DNA from: Poriferisodalis sp965198245
GTDB taxonomy: Bacteria; Actinomycetota; Acidimicrobiia; Acidimicrobiales; Poriferisodalaceae
Reading direction: 5' to 3'
NCBI RefSeq assembly: GCF_965198245.1
Contig: NZ_OZ240249.1
Location: 4,216,001-4,280,000 of the forward strand
DNA length: 64,000 bases
Position 1 is the first letter of the stretch; each line of letters opens with the position of its first letter. Under the pieces are notes generated by a model that was not told the origin of the DNA, searched no databases, and saw only the letters and a list, made by a program, of their open reading frames with translations. The position numbers were made by a program, and so were the translations under genes. This document shows, piece after piece, positions 15,777 through 25,358 of this stretch.

Positions 15777-18206
15777 GTGGCGCGAGACATGTATGCACGA
15801 TTGACCGCGACGCGAGTTGCAATGGAGAGCCAACCGGCTTCGACAGCAGGCGCGCTTCTCTTCTTGGATCTCGAAATCGAGGATGTGGAGCGTGCCGTAG
15901 AAGCTCTTGGGCATCTGCGGCGGATGTCGCCGGTGGGACTGGGAAACGTCGCTATGGTCGTGGTTCGGTGGCCGAATCCTGATGAGCCGGCCGAACCGGC
16001 TGCTCGGTCGCTCTTGGAGCTACTCCGCGATCAGCTCGACGCGTTGCGAGTATCGGCGTCTATCGGTCTGGTGAGCGTCAGAGTCGGAGAGCAGCATTCC
16101 ATCCAGTGGCTTGACGGGCAGAACAGCGATGGTGCCCAAGAATCATTCGACCTTCAAGTCTTGGTTCGCTGCCGCCAGGTCGAATTGGCGACGCTCATCA
16201 AGAACGGGAGGGCGCTATGGCAGCCTGAGCACTACCACTACCGGCTGCCGAGCGGCCGGCATAGCGGCAGTTTCGTACGGTTGGCTGACGCCGTACGCAG
16301 CGTTCGAGACGCGGACGTGCTCGCATGGTGGCTGCTATCGGACGTTGAGTCCGGCAGCGGTTTGGTGATTGACACTTCGACCATTGTGCCGATCGCCTTG
16401 GCGTTGCGCTCCCAGTGCGCTGCGGCCGGTGTTCAGCTCGGTGCGTTGCACTCATTGCGCTCGTATCCTGCCACGCTCTCCGAGTTTGCAAGAGCAGTTC
16501 GCGACGCTTCCATTCGCAATGCTCCGGTCCTGGCGCTGTTGTCGGTGAGTTCGACGGGCACATTGAAAGAGCGACTCGTTACTGCGCTGAAGAGTGTCGT
16601 CGGCGATCGATGGCGAATGCATGTATTCGTAGACAAGCTGGGAACTGAAGCGACGGCATTTGACTCATCTCTAGGGGACCTTGTCGGCAACACATGCACT
16701 TGGTTCTGTACCGATATCGATGACACGTATCGAAGCGAGTTGCCAGCGCAGGCTTGTAAGCTATGCAAGAGTGGCACCCGTGCGCGTGTTGTGCAGATCG
16801 ATCCGCGTTCATTCGATGGACTGGTATTGCCCGACCCGAAACTAGTCACGCCGGACATCAGGTTCGCGGAACAGTCGGGGGATTTCTGGAGTATCTGTGA
16901 CGGGGCGAACGCCTTGGCGCTTGACGTCGAACCGCATCCGTCCAGTGCGCCTTTCCGTCCTCATAGATTCACTATGGGCATTCGCGTGGATTTTGATCCA
17001 CTACTGGTCAAGCCTGAGCCGGTTTCGCTGCCGACGAGTTCCAACCCTCCTAGTGCGAGCCCAGAACCAGCCGAGGCGGGCCAGTCTCCGAAGAGCGTCG
17101 AGACGCTGCAAGAGGCAGCGTCGAAATTTCTGGCACGTCTTGTCGATAATTCCCCCGACTCATTCCCGGCAAGATCTCAGCTGTTCGTTGGCTTGGCTAG
17201 TGAGTTCCAGCGCGGTGATGGAGCGGGAGAGGCATTCTTCCGGACACTGCTCGGAAACGTTCGACCGGGTGTAGAGGTACACGCAGTCTCTGCCCAAGAG
17301 GAGCACGCTTCAAAGGAACTGCGAGAATTGATCAAGAGCCGCGACCAAATCTGCCTCGTGGCGCTGGGCGTGGTAACGGGGGCCTCGCTGCACAATGTCC
17401 TCGCATATATACAGCACGTTCGGCGTGATTTGAATCTGCCAGCTGCCGAAGTGGGTGCTCTAGTAATTCACTTGCGTCCGCCGTCAGAGCGTGAACGCAG
17501 CACCATAATCAATCCCTTTGGAAGCTCTCGGTTTCATGCGATCTATGAGAGCCTCTTGCCGTACGGCAGATCACCGATGAGGGATGAACAAGATTACTTG
17601 AATTCTCTTAGCCATTGGACCGAAATAGAAACAATTGACTACTTCCGGACAAGATTGGATTATCTGCGCGAAGGTTCTCTCGATGCCCAGGAGAATATGG
17701 GAATATTTTGGGGCCTGGACAAAGATGATCCAGTAATAATGCGTCCCGGAAGCTGGTACGGTGAATCTCTTTCTGGATTAGCTACATTAATCGCAGTCGG
17801 TTCTGCGATCCAACGGAGACGCCACGTTCAAGAGACAGCTGGAATTGCGCCCGAGTGGAGGCAGTTCGAGATTCCTGCAGTTTTCCGGTCTTACTACGAC
17901 CCGTTTATCGTGGCATCGGTGCTGCGATGGTTGCAACCGGAAGAATGCTGGTGGGGCAGGGAAGTTGATGCCAGCGTTCAAGTTGTCCGGGAACTTCTCA
18001 ATAGCTATAGCTCACAACATGACCGTCGACTGATCATAGGAGAGCTGCTCTTGGCAGCAGCCCTCGGAAAGGTACCGGTGCCAGCGGTGAGCATTGTCCG
18101 CGATCAAGCTCGCGGAGTTCTTGAGAACAGCGAGCAAGAGCGGGCACTCGGGGCTATTGAGATGGGCCTCGCGATTCTCGACAAAGAATTTCCAGCTGAC
18201 GAATAG
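15777..18206 (+). CDS. Large phosphoribosyltransferase-like protein, partner of the GHKL gene
   Basis: 809 codons from GTG 15777 (AGGA about 9 nt upstream); an ATG at 15789 or a TTG at 15699 overlapping the previous gene are alternatives. Near residue 150 it has HYRLPSGRHSGSFVR, like the entry motif of orotate-type phosphoribosyltransferases, followed by DVLAWWLL and VIDTSTIVPIAL where a PRPP loop would be. A CKLC pair and IDPRSF follow. A second Rossmann-like block (LVALGVVTGASLHNVLAYI) recalls the TGxT PRPP loop. The C-terminal 200 residues are helical. Such PRTase-like proteins occur in predicted conflict systems; catalysis is unproven. Confidence 0.6.
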   Translation: MARDMYARLTATRVAMESQPASTAGALLFLDLEIEDVERAVEALGHLRRMSPVGLGNVAMVVVRWPNPDEPAEPAARSLLELLRDQLDALRVSASIGLVSVRVGEQHSIQWLDGQNSDGAQESFDLQVLVRCRQVELATLIKNGRALWQPEHYHYRLPSGRHSGSFVRLADAVRSVRDADVLAWWLLSDVESGSGLVIDTSTIVPIALALRSQCAAAGVQLGALHSLRSYPATLSEFARAVRDASIRNAPVLALLSVSSTGTLKERLVTALKSVVGDRWRMHVFVDKLGTEATAFDSSLGDLVGNTCTWFCTDIDDTYRSELPAQACKLCKSGTRARVVQIDPRSFDGLVLPDPKLVTPDIRFAEQSGDFWSICDGANALALDVEPHPSSAPFRPHRFTMGIRVDFDPLLVKPEPVSLPTSSNPPSASPEPAEAGQSPKSVETLQEAASKFLARLVDNSPDSFPARSQLFVGLASEFQRGDGAGEAFFRTLLGNVRPGVEVHAVSAQEEHASKELRELIKSRDQICLVALGVVTGASLHNVLAYIQHVRRDLNLPAAEVGALVIHLRPPSERERSTIINPFGSSRFHAIYESLLPYGRSPMRDEQDYLNSLSHWTEIETIDYFRTRLDYLREGSLDAQENMGIFWGLDKDDPVIMRPGSWYGESLSGLATLIAVGSAIQRRRHVQETAGIAPEWRQFEIPAVFRSYYDPFIVASVLRWLQPEECWWGREVDASVQVVRELLNSYSSQHDRRLIIGELLLAAALGKVPVPAVSIVRDQARGVLENSEQERALGAIEMGLAILDKEFPADE

Positions 18207-18753
18207 TTCGTGAGTTAGTCCTCAGCGAGATCTCTAGTCCGAGAGCGAACTTGTTGGGCGCCGGCCTGTCGTGTGCTGGCGGCGCGGATATCGCTACGGA
18301 CAGCCCGACCGTGCGCTTAACCTACGCTCAGCTCGACGAAGCGTGCGCGGACCTCGACAACCCACCGTTGCTCGACGAGTCCAGCGGCCTCGTCTGGAAC
18401 CCAAAGCCATGCCCAGCATGAACACTCTGGGGCGTCGTGGAGGTGCGGTGGTCCTGTAGCGGAGCAACTCGGTGTCGGGGCCAACAGAGGCGTGCCCGAT
18501 CGTTCCCAGCTGTCCACGCAACCTTGGGGCGGCTCCGCGGCTCGCTGGGCGTCGCCGGATGTCGTGTCTCCTGTCCGAAGGACGTGACCCATGCCCGACA
18601 AGCCGGCTTCGAGACGTTTGGACCTGACCCCCGTCGTGTCTCTGCATGTCATCGCCGCTTCGCGCGGCTACAGCCGGTCTCTCGCTCTCGGTGACGGTCT
18701 CCTTGGCCGCACGCGTCCGGTGCATTCAGATCGGCACCCTCGGTGTCGGTTGG
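18207..18753. other. Intergenic stretch without a supported gene
   Basis: Several short frames exist on both strands. One minus-strand segment (around 18320-18450, WVPDEAAGLVEQRW) has protein-like composition and could be a relic, but I cannot assign it. Confidence 0.35.
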
Positions 18754-19101
18754 CTAATCGGCGCTGACGGTTGGGGCTTGCGCTGCTCCGCGAAGCGTCA
18801 CTGCGAGCTGGATTCCCTCGTGACGCTGGATGCAGCCGATGATGGCGAAGAAATTGCGTGCGTTTGGGTTGCCTTGAGGCCCCAGCATCCGCATGAGGCT
18901 CTTGGGCTGTTTCTTTGTGAGTTTGCCGAGTTCTGAGAAGCCCATGGTTGCGTTGATGTAGGTACGCAACAGGGAATTGGCTGTGTCGATGTCCCCGGCG
19001 AGCGTGCACTCGATTCCTTCTTGAAACAGGCTCTGACGGAACTCGGGGTCGCGTTGCACGCGAGCCTGCACGGTCTCCTTGAAATCACGGGTGAGCGGCA
19101 T
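18754..19101 (-). CDS. HigA-like antitoxin
   Basis: 115 codons from the ATG at 19101 with GGAG 6 nt upstream; it overlaps the toxin gene 3' end by 17 nt. The sequence MPLTRDFKETVQARVQRD, a TANSLLRTYINATMGFSELG segment and LMRMLGPQGNPNARNFFAII match the XRE-like addiction-module antidote family paired with RelE/HigB-type killers. The toxin-first gene order is the HigBA order. It should bind the toxin and repress the operon. Confidence 0.8.
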   Translation of the reverse strand: MPLTRDFKETVQARVQRDPEFRQSLFQEGIECTLAGDIDTANSLLRTYINATMGFSELGKLTKKQPKSLMRMLGPQGNPNARNFFAIIGCIQRHEGIQLAVTLRGAAQAPTVSAD

Positions 19102-19465
19102 GTTGTTCTCCTTGAGCCTTGCGGTTCTTGTAGTCCTTCCAGCGATCCTGAGCAGTTGCGATATCAGATTGTTGGTCTCGCTTGGTCCCACCGCCGAGCA
19201 AAATGATCAATGTGTCCTCGTCGATGGCGACATAAATCCTGTAACCGGGGCCGCTGTGGATGCGACGCTCCAGGACGCCTCCTCCGACGCCACGGTGGTC
19301 TGCGAAGTTCCCGGTCTCCATCTGGGCGACGGCTCTGAAAATCTTGGCTGCAGGTATCGCATCGAGACCGTTGAACCAGCGACGAAACGGGCTGCGATCA
19401 CGGCTGTCCACATATTCTCTTGACTCGTACAGTTTCGCTTCAGCAATGCCTGCATGGTAACGCAC
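19085..19465 (-). CDS. RelE/HigB-like toxin (Gp49-type)
   Basis: 126 codons from GTG 19465; an in-frame TAA lies two codons upstream, so this is the earliest possible start. RDRSPFRRWFNGLDAIPAAK, GVLERRIHSGPGYRIYVAI and ILLGGGTKRDQQSDIATA are the landmarks of the Phage_derived_Gp49/RelE-superfamily killer proteins, which cleave mRNA on the ribosome. The start codon lies in the centre of a palindrome (19456-19473) and only 3 nt after the PP2C stop, so the TA pair may be read both from its own promoter and from the PP2C transcript. Confidence 0.82.
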   Translation of the reverse strand: MRYHAGIAEAKLYESREYVDSRDRSPFRRWFNGLDAIPAAKIFRAVAQMETGNFADHRGVGGGVLERRIHSGPGYRIYVAIDEDTLIILLGGGTKRDQQSDIATAQDRWKDYKNRKAQGEQHAAHP

Positions 19466-19473
19466 GCGTTACC
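19456..19473 (-). promoter_or_regulatory. Palindrome over the toxin start codon (TA operator)
   Basis: GGTAACGCACGCGTTACC has perfect 8-bp arms around a 2-bp centre. On the minus strand the central GTG is the toxin start codon. The position fits an operator for the HigBA-like complex that would block initiation directly. Confidence 0.6.
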
Positions 19474-20113
19474 AATAGGCAATGGCGCTCAAGATCGTTG
19501 CCGGCGAGCGTCTGTTTGTGGCGGAGCCGTGTGCGTGTTGCTCAAACGCTGGGCGCATGATCGCCTCCCACGCTCCGTCGCTGAGTATCACGATGGCCGT
19601 GGTGTCTGCGGTGGCGGGCGGTTCGAGGTCAGCGCCGGCGAGCAGCTGCTTCTCGTCGCCGATGATGCTGAGCGGTTCGTCACGCCACCCGGCGCTTTGG
19701 CCCAAGTACAGCGTCAGATACGCGACATCACCGTCGCTGCGATGCGGCGCGCACAGCGACCTGCCGTGCCACGACCCACCCTCGCTCCACAACAGGACAG
19801 GCAGTGTGTCCCCGGTGACGCCAACCACCATTCCGCCTTCGGGGGTCCAAGCGGCGACACACAGCGTGCTCGCCGGAGCGCGGGTGATCGGCGAAACCAT
19901 CTCGTAGAAGTGCGGCGGCGCCAAAGCTGCCACCGACCCATTGGCTTCGCCGAACGCCGACCACATCTCCTTCGGTCCGGCGATTCGCCGTGGCAATGCC
20001 CTGATCGCTCGGCGGGCTGCGGCGCGGCCACGCGGAAGGCCGCCGAGACCGTCTGCGACCCCGATCAGCCACGAACCGTCAGCGTCGATCGGCTCGACGG
20101 GGCCTGGGATCAC
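19469..20113 (-). CDS. PP2C-like serine/threonine phosphatase, short N-terminus
   Basis: 214 codons. Motifs in order: GVADGLGG (metal-binding DGxGG, about residue 18), STLCVAAW, GVTGDTLPVLL and VILSDGAWEAI (second metal Asp). This is the PP2C fold order. The usual N-terminal RxxNEDA-type segment before DGLGG is absent, so the protein may be truncated or a divergent short form. It lies 3 nt upstream of the TA toxin gene. A decayed relative is at 14091-14354. Confidence 0.7.
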   Translation of the reverse strand: MIPGPVEPIDADGSWLIGVADGLGGLPRGRAAARRAIRALPRRIAGPKEMWSAFGEANGSVAALAPPHFYEMVSPITRAPASTLCVAAWTPEGGMVVGVTGDTLPVLLWSEGGSWHGRSLCAPHRSDGDVAYLTLYLGQSAGWRDEPLSIIGDEKQLLAGADLEPPATADTTAIVILSDGAWEAIMRPAFEQHAHGSATNRRSPATILSAIAYW

Positions 20114-20406
20114 GATGCGAGGCGTAGCGGCCTCCTTGCGTCACTTGGGGTCTGCCGGGAACTGTCACTTACTACATTCTCCGCCCATGCAGCGACAAGC
20201 GAACAGCAGACGGAGCACCGAGAGCGTTCACCGCTCCTTGTGCGCTGTGCCGACTTGCCGCTCGGATGCGGCCCGGCGGCTGCATATGACGCCGCAGATG
20301 CCACGGCGCAGAGCGCGCCAGCGCGCTTTCGTCCTGGAAGACGACGCGCCGCGAAATTGGAGCCTTCGTCTTTTTTGGGGATTCGGGTTGCTGGGCTCGG
20401 CGGGGG

Positions 20407-20493
20407 TCAGGTTAGTAGCAGGCCGCGGGCTTCGAAGTTCTGGTAGTTGGTGAACCCGTGGGCCTTGCGTCTGAGCACTTGGAGGTGGTTGTT
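20407..20493 (-). pseudogene. ISL3 transposase, severed C-terminal 28 codons
   Basis: In frame it reads NNHLQVLRRKAHGFTNYQNF, then EARGLLLT and a stop. That is the typical ISL3 C-terminus that should follow NGRIEGT in the N-terminal part, which ends at 25555. The two pieces join without loss or gain of a base. Confidence 0.85.
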
Positions 20494-20541
20494 GGCGGTT
20501 ATCTGGAGGGCTTGGTGCAGTTGTGGTTTGGAGCTTGGGTT

Positions 20542-20940
20542 TCATGTGAGAGACATGTCGCTGACGGGGTCGGGGATGCGGTTGTGGCGCCGGTGACCGA
20601 GGTGCTGGGCGAGGTGTTCTCGGAGTTGGTGGTTGTCGGCTTTGAGTCTGGTGATCTCGTCGAGGGCAGCCTCGAGGCGTTGTCGCAGCGATTCGGCTGA
20701 TCCTCGTTCGGGTGATGGAACGGGGACAGCCTGGGCTGTGGTGGTTCGACGGAGCCGATCGATCTCGGCTCGCAGATCGGGCTGGCGGTAGAGCCAGGAC
20801 CGAGACACGCCTGCTGTGCGGGCGACGTGTGCGAATGTGATCGGTTGCCCGGTGGCGTGGAGGCGCTGTAGAGCTTCGGTGGCGCGTTGGCGGGTCTGGT
20901 CGGAGCGTTGTCGGGCGGCAGCGGCGAGGGCGGCGGTCAT
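20542..20940 (-). CDS. TnpC-like DUF6262 protein
   Basis: 132 codons; the start ATG overlaps the integrase stop as ATGA. The first 60 residues carry a TetR/HTH-like segment (PITFAHVARTAGVSRSWLYR), followed by an AEIDRLRR...EALDEITRLKADNHQLREHL coiled coil. That is the architecture of the DUF6262 small third gene of Tn554-like elements, which modulates transposition orientation and frequency. Confidence 0.8.
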   Translation of the reverse strand: MTAALAAAARQRSDQTRQRATEALQRLHATGQPITFAHVARTAGVSRSWLYRQPDLRAEIDRLRRTTTAQAVPVPSPERGSAESLRQRLEAALDEITRLKADNHQLREHLAQHLGHRRHNRIPDPVSDMSLT

Positions 20941-22124
20941 GGTGTGGTGTCTGCGATGTCTTCGAGCGCGGCGATGAGCCCGTCGAGGTTGTCGTGGACT
21001 TGGCGATGGTTGTCAGCGAGCCGGAACCGGCCGTCGGCTTCGGCGGTGGCGATGAGCAGCCGGGTCTGGTCGCGTTGGCGGCGGTGGATGTTGAGGAACG
21101 CCGGGGTTGTCTGGAAGTCGGGGCAGGTGAGGCAGGCGTTGGGGTGAGGGCAGTCCTGTTGTGGTGGGCGTCCGCAGTAGCCGTTGGGCAGGCTGGCCTG
21201 GACGCGGGCCGTGTTGTGGGTGGTCCGCTCGGCTTCGGCGGTGAGCGCGCCGGGGTCGTAGGCGATGCGTTCTGCGGCGAGGTTGACTCGCTGCTGGCAG
21301 TATTCGTCGAAGGCTGCGCGGACGGTGGTGTCACCGAGCGCGGCGTAGCGGGCGGTCATCTGGGGGCTGGCATGGCCGAGGAGCCGCTGGATGACGTGTT
21401 GGGGGACGCCTGTGTTGATCAACCGGGTGCCGAAGGTGTGGCGGAACTGGTGGGCGGTGACCCGCACGGGCCGGCCGACCTCGTCGCGCGGGTCGATGTC
21501 GTGTTGCCGGCGGGCCAGACGCCCCCGCAGCGTGGCGTAGCTGAACGGTCGGGTCCCGTCGGGGTTGGAGTGCGGGGCGGGGAACAGCACCGGCACAGCG
21601 TCGGGCCACCGGTCGAGCAGATGCGTCTGTTGGGCTCGGATGGCTTCGGCGGCGGCGGCGCTGAGGGGCACGAGCTGCTCAGCGGCCATCTTGGTGTTGA
21701 AGTAGCGAAGGCAGGGCCATCGGGTGCTGTGGTCGATGATCGGGTTGAACGGCAGCGAGCAGGCGTCGTTGGCCCGCAGGCCGGTCTCCATGATCACGAT
21801 GACCAGCGCCCGGGTGGTGGCGTCGGGCAGCATTGCGAGGCGTTCGGGGTCTTCGAGCTGGGCCATGACGAACTCGGGGATGAACCGGGGCAGGGGCCGG
21901 GGTCGGCTGGGCAGATCGTCGTGATAGACCGCCGCCGTCGCGGGCAGCCGCGGCAGCCAGCCGTGGCGTCGGCAGGCATCGAGAAAGACCCGCAGACACG
22001 TGATGTAGGTGCTGGAGGTGTGGGCAGCGAGATGTGAGGCGGTGACCCACACCAGGCAGGACTCCAGCGCGTCGCGGGTGGCGACAGCCTCGTCGACGGC
22101 TCGGGGATCGCGTTGGGTGAAGAA
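20937..22124 (-). pseudogene. Second tyrosine integrase (TnpB-like), C-terminal part
   Basis: The catalytic domain is present: METGLRANDACSL (Arg I), VTAHQFRHTFGTRL (HxxR) and LGHASPQMTARYA (His/Tyr region), followed by a Cys-rich tail (PNGYCGRPPQQDCPHPNACL, CPDF). The frame is open from 22124, where it joins the N-terminal part across the IS256 insertion. The reconstructed protein is 650 residues. As it stands, the part lacks its own proper start. Confidence 0.85.
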
Positions 22125-22132
22125 TCGGCTGA

Positions 22133-23549
22133 GAGAGTGTCAGATCCTCTGTGTAAGGGGGTTGGTCTGAGAGTGTCGTGTCGGTGATGGATGCCGAGGC
22201 GACAGGAAGGACCGCAATGACTGAGAATTATCGAGAGAGGCTGCCGGCGAGGCCGGCGGCGGACACGACGCCGCTGGTGCCTGAGGGGGCGCTGGACGCG
22301 GTGATGGAACGCGTCCGCGCCGAGGGCGCCGAGCTGCTGGGCGCGGACGGGCTTTTGACCCAGCTCACCAAGGCGGTGCTCGAGCGGGCGCTGGCGGAGG
22401 AGCTGACCGATCATCTGGGCTATGAGAAGGGCGACCCTGCGGGAGCGGGGTCGGGCAACTCGCGCAACGGCGTCACGCCCAAGCGGGTGCACACCGGCGT
22501 CGGCACCGTGGATGTGGACGCTCCCCGGGACCGCAACGGCTCCTTTGAGCCTCGGATCGTGCCCAAGGGAACATCGCGCCTGGAAGGGTTCGACGACAAG
22601 ATCATCGCCTTGTACGCCAGGGGCATGACCGTGCGCGACGTGGCGGCCCATCTGGCCGAGATCTACGGCGTGGAGGTGTCACATGACCTGATCAGCCGTG
22701 TCACCGACGGGGTGTTCGACGAGCTCGAGGCGTGGCGCAGCCGGCCCCTCGATGCTGTCTATCCGATCATCTTCATCGACGCGCTGAACGTGAAGATCCG
22801 CGACGGCCACGTCGCCAACCGGCCCGCCTATCTCGCCGTGGGCGTCGATCTCGACGGCCGCAAGCATGTGCTGGGCATCTGGATCGGCGACAGCGACGGC
22901 GAGGGCGCCAAGTACTGGCTGGGGGTGCTCACCGAGCTGCGCAACCGAGGCGTCCAAGACGTGCTGATCGTGTGCTGCGACGGCCTGCGAGGCCTCCCCG
23001 ACGCGATCGAGGCGACCTGGCCCGCGGCCACCGTGCAGACCTGCGTGGTGCACCTGCTTCGAGCCTCGCACCGCTACGTCACCTGGAACGACCGCAAACA
23101 AGTCGCCAAGGAACTGCGGCCCGTGTACGCCGCCGTCGACGCCCAAGCCGCCGAGGCGGCGCTCGATGAGTTCGAAGCCGGCATCGGCGCCAGATACCCC
23201 GCCGTGGTCAGCCTGTGGCGGTCGAGCTGGGAACAGTTCATCCCGTTCCTGGACTACCCCCCAGAAGCCCGCCGGGTCATCTACACCACCAACATGATCG
23301 AGTCCATCAACCGCCAGCTCAGAAAGGTCACCAAGAACCGAGGGCACTTCCCCAACGAGCAAGCCGCCCTCAAACTGCTCTACCTCGCCGTGAGGAACAT
23401 CACCACCAACAGAGGAGGACCACAAGGAACAGGAACCATCGGATGGAAACGCTGCTTGAACCAGCTCGCCGTCCGCTACCCAGGACGACTCCCGCTCACC
23501 TAAAATGACCAACCGACCGGCCCGCTTACACAGAACATCGGACACTCCC
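22133..23549 (+). mobile_element. IS256-family insertion sequence with 8-bp target duplication
   Basis: It is 1417 bp. The ends read GAGAGTGTCAGATCCTCTGT at the left and, complemented, GGGAGTGTCCGATGTTCTGT at the right. TCGGCTGA occurs directly on both sides (22125-22132 and 23550-23557), which is a normal IS256 target duplication. One intact transposase gene is inside, opposite in orientation to the integrase it interrupts. Confidence 0.93.
22217..23503 (+). CDS. IS256-family transposase (mutator type)
   Basis: 428 codons from the ATG at 22217 with GGAAGGA about 8 nt upstream; the longer frame from 22178 is less likely. DDE residues are visible: FIDALNVKIR, VCCDGLRGLP and NMIESINRQLRKV, with the C-terminal domain following. 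VVHLLRASHRYV and LYARGMTVRDVA are typical of the family. The gene is intact and complete. Confidence 0.93.
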   Translation: MTENYRERLPARPAADTTPLVPEGALDAVMERVRAEGAELLGADGLLTQLTKAVLERALAEELTDHLGYEKGDPAGAGSGNSRNGVTPKRVHTGVGTVDVDAPRDRNGSFEPRIVPKGTSRLEGFDDKIIALYARGMTVRDVAAHLAEIYGVEVSHDLISRVTDGVFDELEAWRSRPLDAVYPIIFIDALNVKIRDGHVANRPAYLAVGVDLDGRKHVLGIWIGDSDGEGAKYWLGVLTELRNRGVQDVLIVCCDGLRGLPDAIEATWPAATVQTCVVHLLRASHRYVTWNDRKQVAKELRPVYAAVDAQAAEAALDEFEAGIGARYPAVVSLWRSSWEQFIPFLDYPPEARRVIYTTNMIESINRQLRKVTKNRGHFPNEQAALKLLYLAVRNITTNRGGPQGTGTIGWKRCLNQLAVRYPGRLPLT

Positions 23550-24314
23550 TCGGCTGAACCACAGCATCGCCCGCACATCGACATGCACGCTGCGGTAGGT
23601 ATTTCCCGACCCCAGCCGAAGCCTCGCCCAGCGCTTCACCGCGGCGCGCAGCCACGGCTGGTCGATGGTGTCGAAACGGGTCTGAGCCGGCGACCGGGTC
23701 ACCTTGATCCCCAGCCGCGAGGCGACCCAGACGTCCGACGCGTACTCGGCTTCGATGTCGATGCCGCCGAGGTCGCTCAGACTCCGGTAGGCGTAGCGGA
23801 CAAGCCCGATCGTGCGACTCGGGTCCTTGTGGCCTCGGGACCTCACCTCGTCGAGCCAGTCCTGCAGCGGCCGGTCCAGCAGCGAGCCGGCGCCGCTGTC
23901 GGCCAGCAGACCGACCAAATGCCTCACCGTGGGGGGCGGCACCCTCACAGTGCGGTCGTCGTGGCGGCACCCCAGCACGTACGCGACCTCCAGGCGGGGC
24001 CCGACGGCCAGGGCCGACAGGTCGAAGCCGTCCACGTTCTCTGAGCCGGCCCGGACCGCGACCGCAGCGGCCCCCGCCTTGAACTCCCCGAGGTCGGGCT
24101 TGCCGTGGCTGGCCCACCGTTGGTGGTGAGCAGCGCACAGACCCCGCGCCCAGGCGCTGCGCCCGCATCGCACCACCCCGCAGCGGCCCCGACCGAACAC
24201 CGGATCCTCGGGCGACACCGCGATCACCTCGCCGCAGAACTCGGGGCGAACAGCCGCCACGAGCTCGCCCAGATGGTCGCCGCGGCCGCTGCGGGCGGGG
24301 ACGACGCTCAGCAT
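23550..24314 (-). pseudogene. Second tyrosine integrase (TnpB-like), N-terminal part
   Basis: 255 codons from the ATG at 24314, which overlaps the first integrase stop. It has a zinc-ribbon-like CGVVRCGRSAWARGLC segment and helical core-binding region up to MLWFSR, where IS256 enters. Removing IS256 and one TCGGCTGA copy continues the frame as ...MLWFSRFFTQRDPRAVDEA... into the C-terminal part with no frameshift, showing a recent and precise event. Confidence 0.85.
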
Positions 24315-25358
24315 GAGACGTCATCCCAGGCGCCCGCACGCACCAGCTCGGCCCGCAGGTCCTCGACATCGAGATGCACATACGCGGCGCTGGTCGTGGT
24401 CACCGACCGGTGCGTCAACAGCTTGGACACGACCTCGATCGCCACACCGGCGCGGATCAGCTCGGTGGCGCGGCTGCGGCGCAGCGTGTGCGGGGTGAAC
24501 TCGATGCCCGTGCGGGCTCGCAGCCGCCGCACCAGCTTCGCTACCGTGTCATAGCGCAGCGGCCTGCCCACCGGCGCCGACCACAGGTTCACGAACACGT
24601 AGTCAGAGTCCAATTCGCCGTACTCGGTGTGCATGCAATCGCTGTAGAGCCGCACCAGCGGCGCCGACACCGGCACCGTCGCCGGCGACGAGCACTTGGC
24701 CCGTGCCCCGTTCGCGTTGTCGGCCCGGGCCACGATGCGCACCTCCCGCCGACGGCTCACGAAGTCCTCGTGCCCCAGACCAAGCGCCTGGCCGACCCGC
24801 ATGCCCGTCTCGGCCAGCAAGGCGAACAAGAACCGGTCCCGCAGCCGGGTGCACGCCGCCAAGATCACAGCGGTCTCCTCGACGCCGAGCACAGCCGGCA
24901 GCCGCCGCGGCACACCCAGCCCCACCGGCCGCAGCCGCACCGGCCCGTCACCAGCGATGCCGCGCAAGAACGGCTTGTAGGAACCCCGAGACCCGCGCCG
25001 CCACGCCCGCGCCGCCGCTGCGAGCGTGGAAGTCGCAGAACCCGAACAGCGCGGCCAGGTGACGGTTCACCGTCGCCGCGCTGCGAACCGCCGCCGTGTC
25101 ATCGAACACGATCACGTTGTCGGCCCGAGCCCGCAGCCATGCCACGAACCGCGAGACGTCCTCGATCCCAACGCTGTCCCAGACCAGGCGACGGGCCCCG
25201 AGGAACTCAAACCAAAGCCGCAGACCGTGCGCGCAGGCCCTCACCGTGTTCGGTGAACGCTCGATGCCAGCCAGGTGCGCCAGGTAGCGCTCCACCGGCT
25301 CCACCAGAGCCCATCCGTCGTCGACGACCGTCCAGGACTCCGCGCCGGTCACCGGCAT
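24308..25358 (-). pseudogene. First tyrosine integrase (TnpA-like) with a frameshift
   Basis: The N-terminal part (from about 25358, MPVTGAESWTVVDDGW) has a SAM-like core-binding domain (YLAHLAGIERSPNTVRACAH). The C-terminal part in the other frame has GSYKPFL, then ETGMRVGQALGL (Arg I), FTPHTLRRSRATELI (HxxR) and LLTHRSVTTTSAAYVHL. The frames change between about 24960 and 25040, in GC-rich sequence. This could be a real mutation or a sequencing error. The catalytic set is otherwise complete. Confidence 0.75.

Noticed and set aside
18294..18725. 143-codon minus-strand frame
   Set aside because: Low-complexity Arg-rich translation, no start context, no domain.
20228..21334. 368-codon minus-strand frame
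   Set aside because: Pro/Thr/Ser/Arg-rich shadow of the integrase and tnpC genes, crossing the ISL3/Tn border; no domain.
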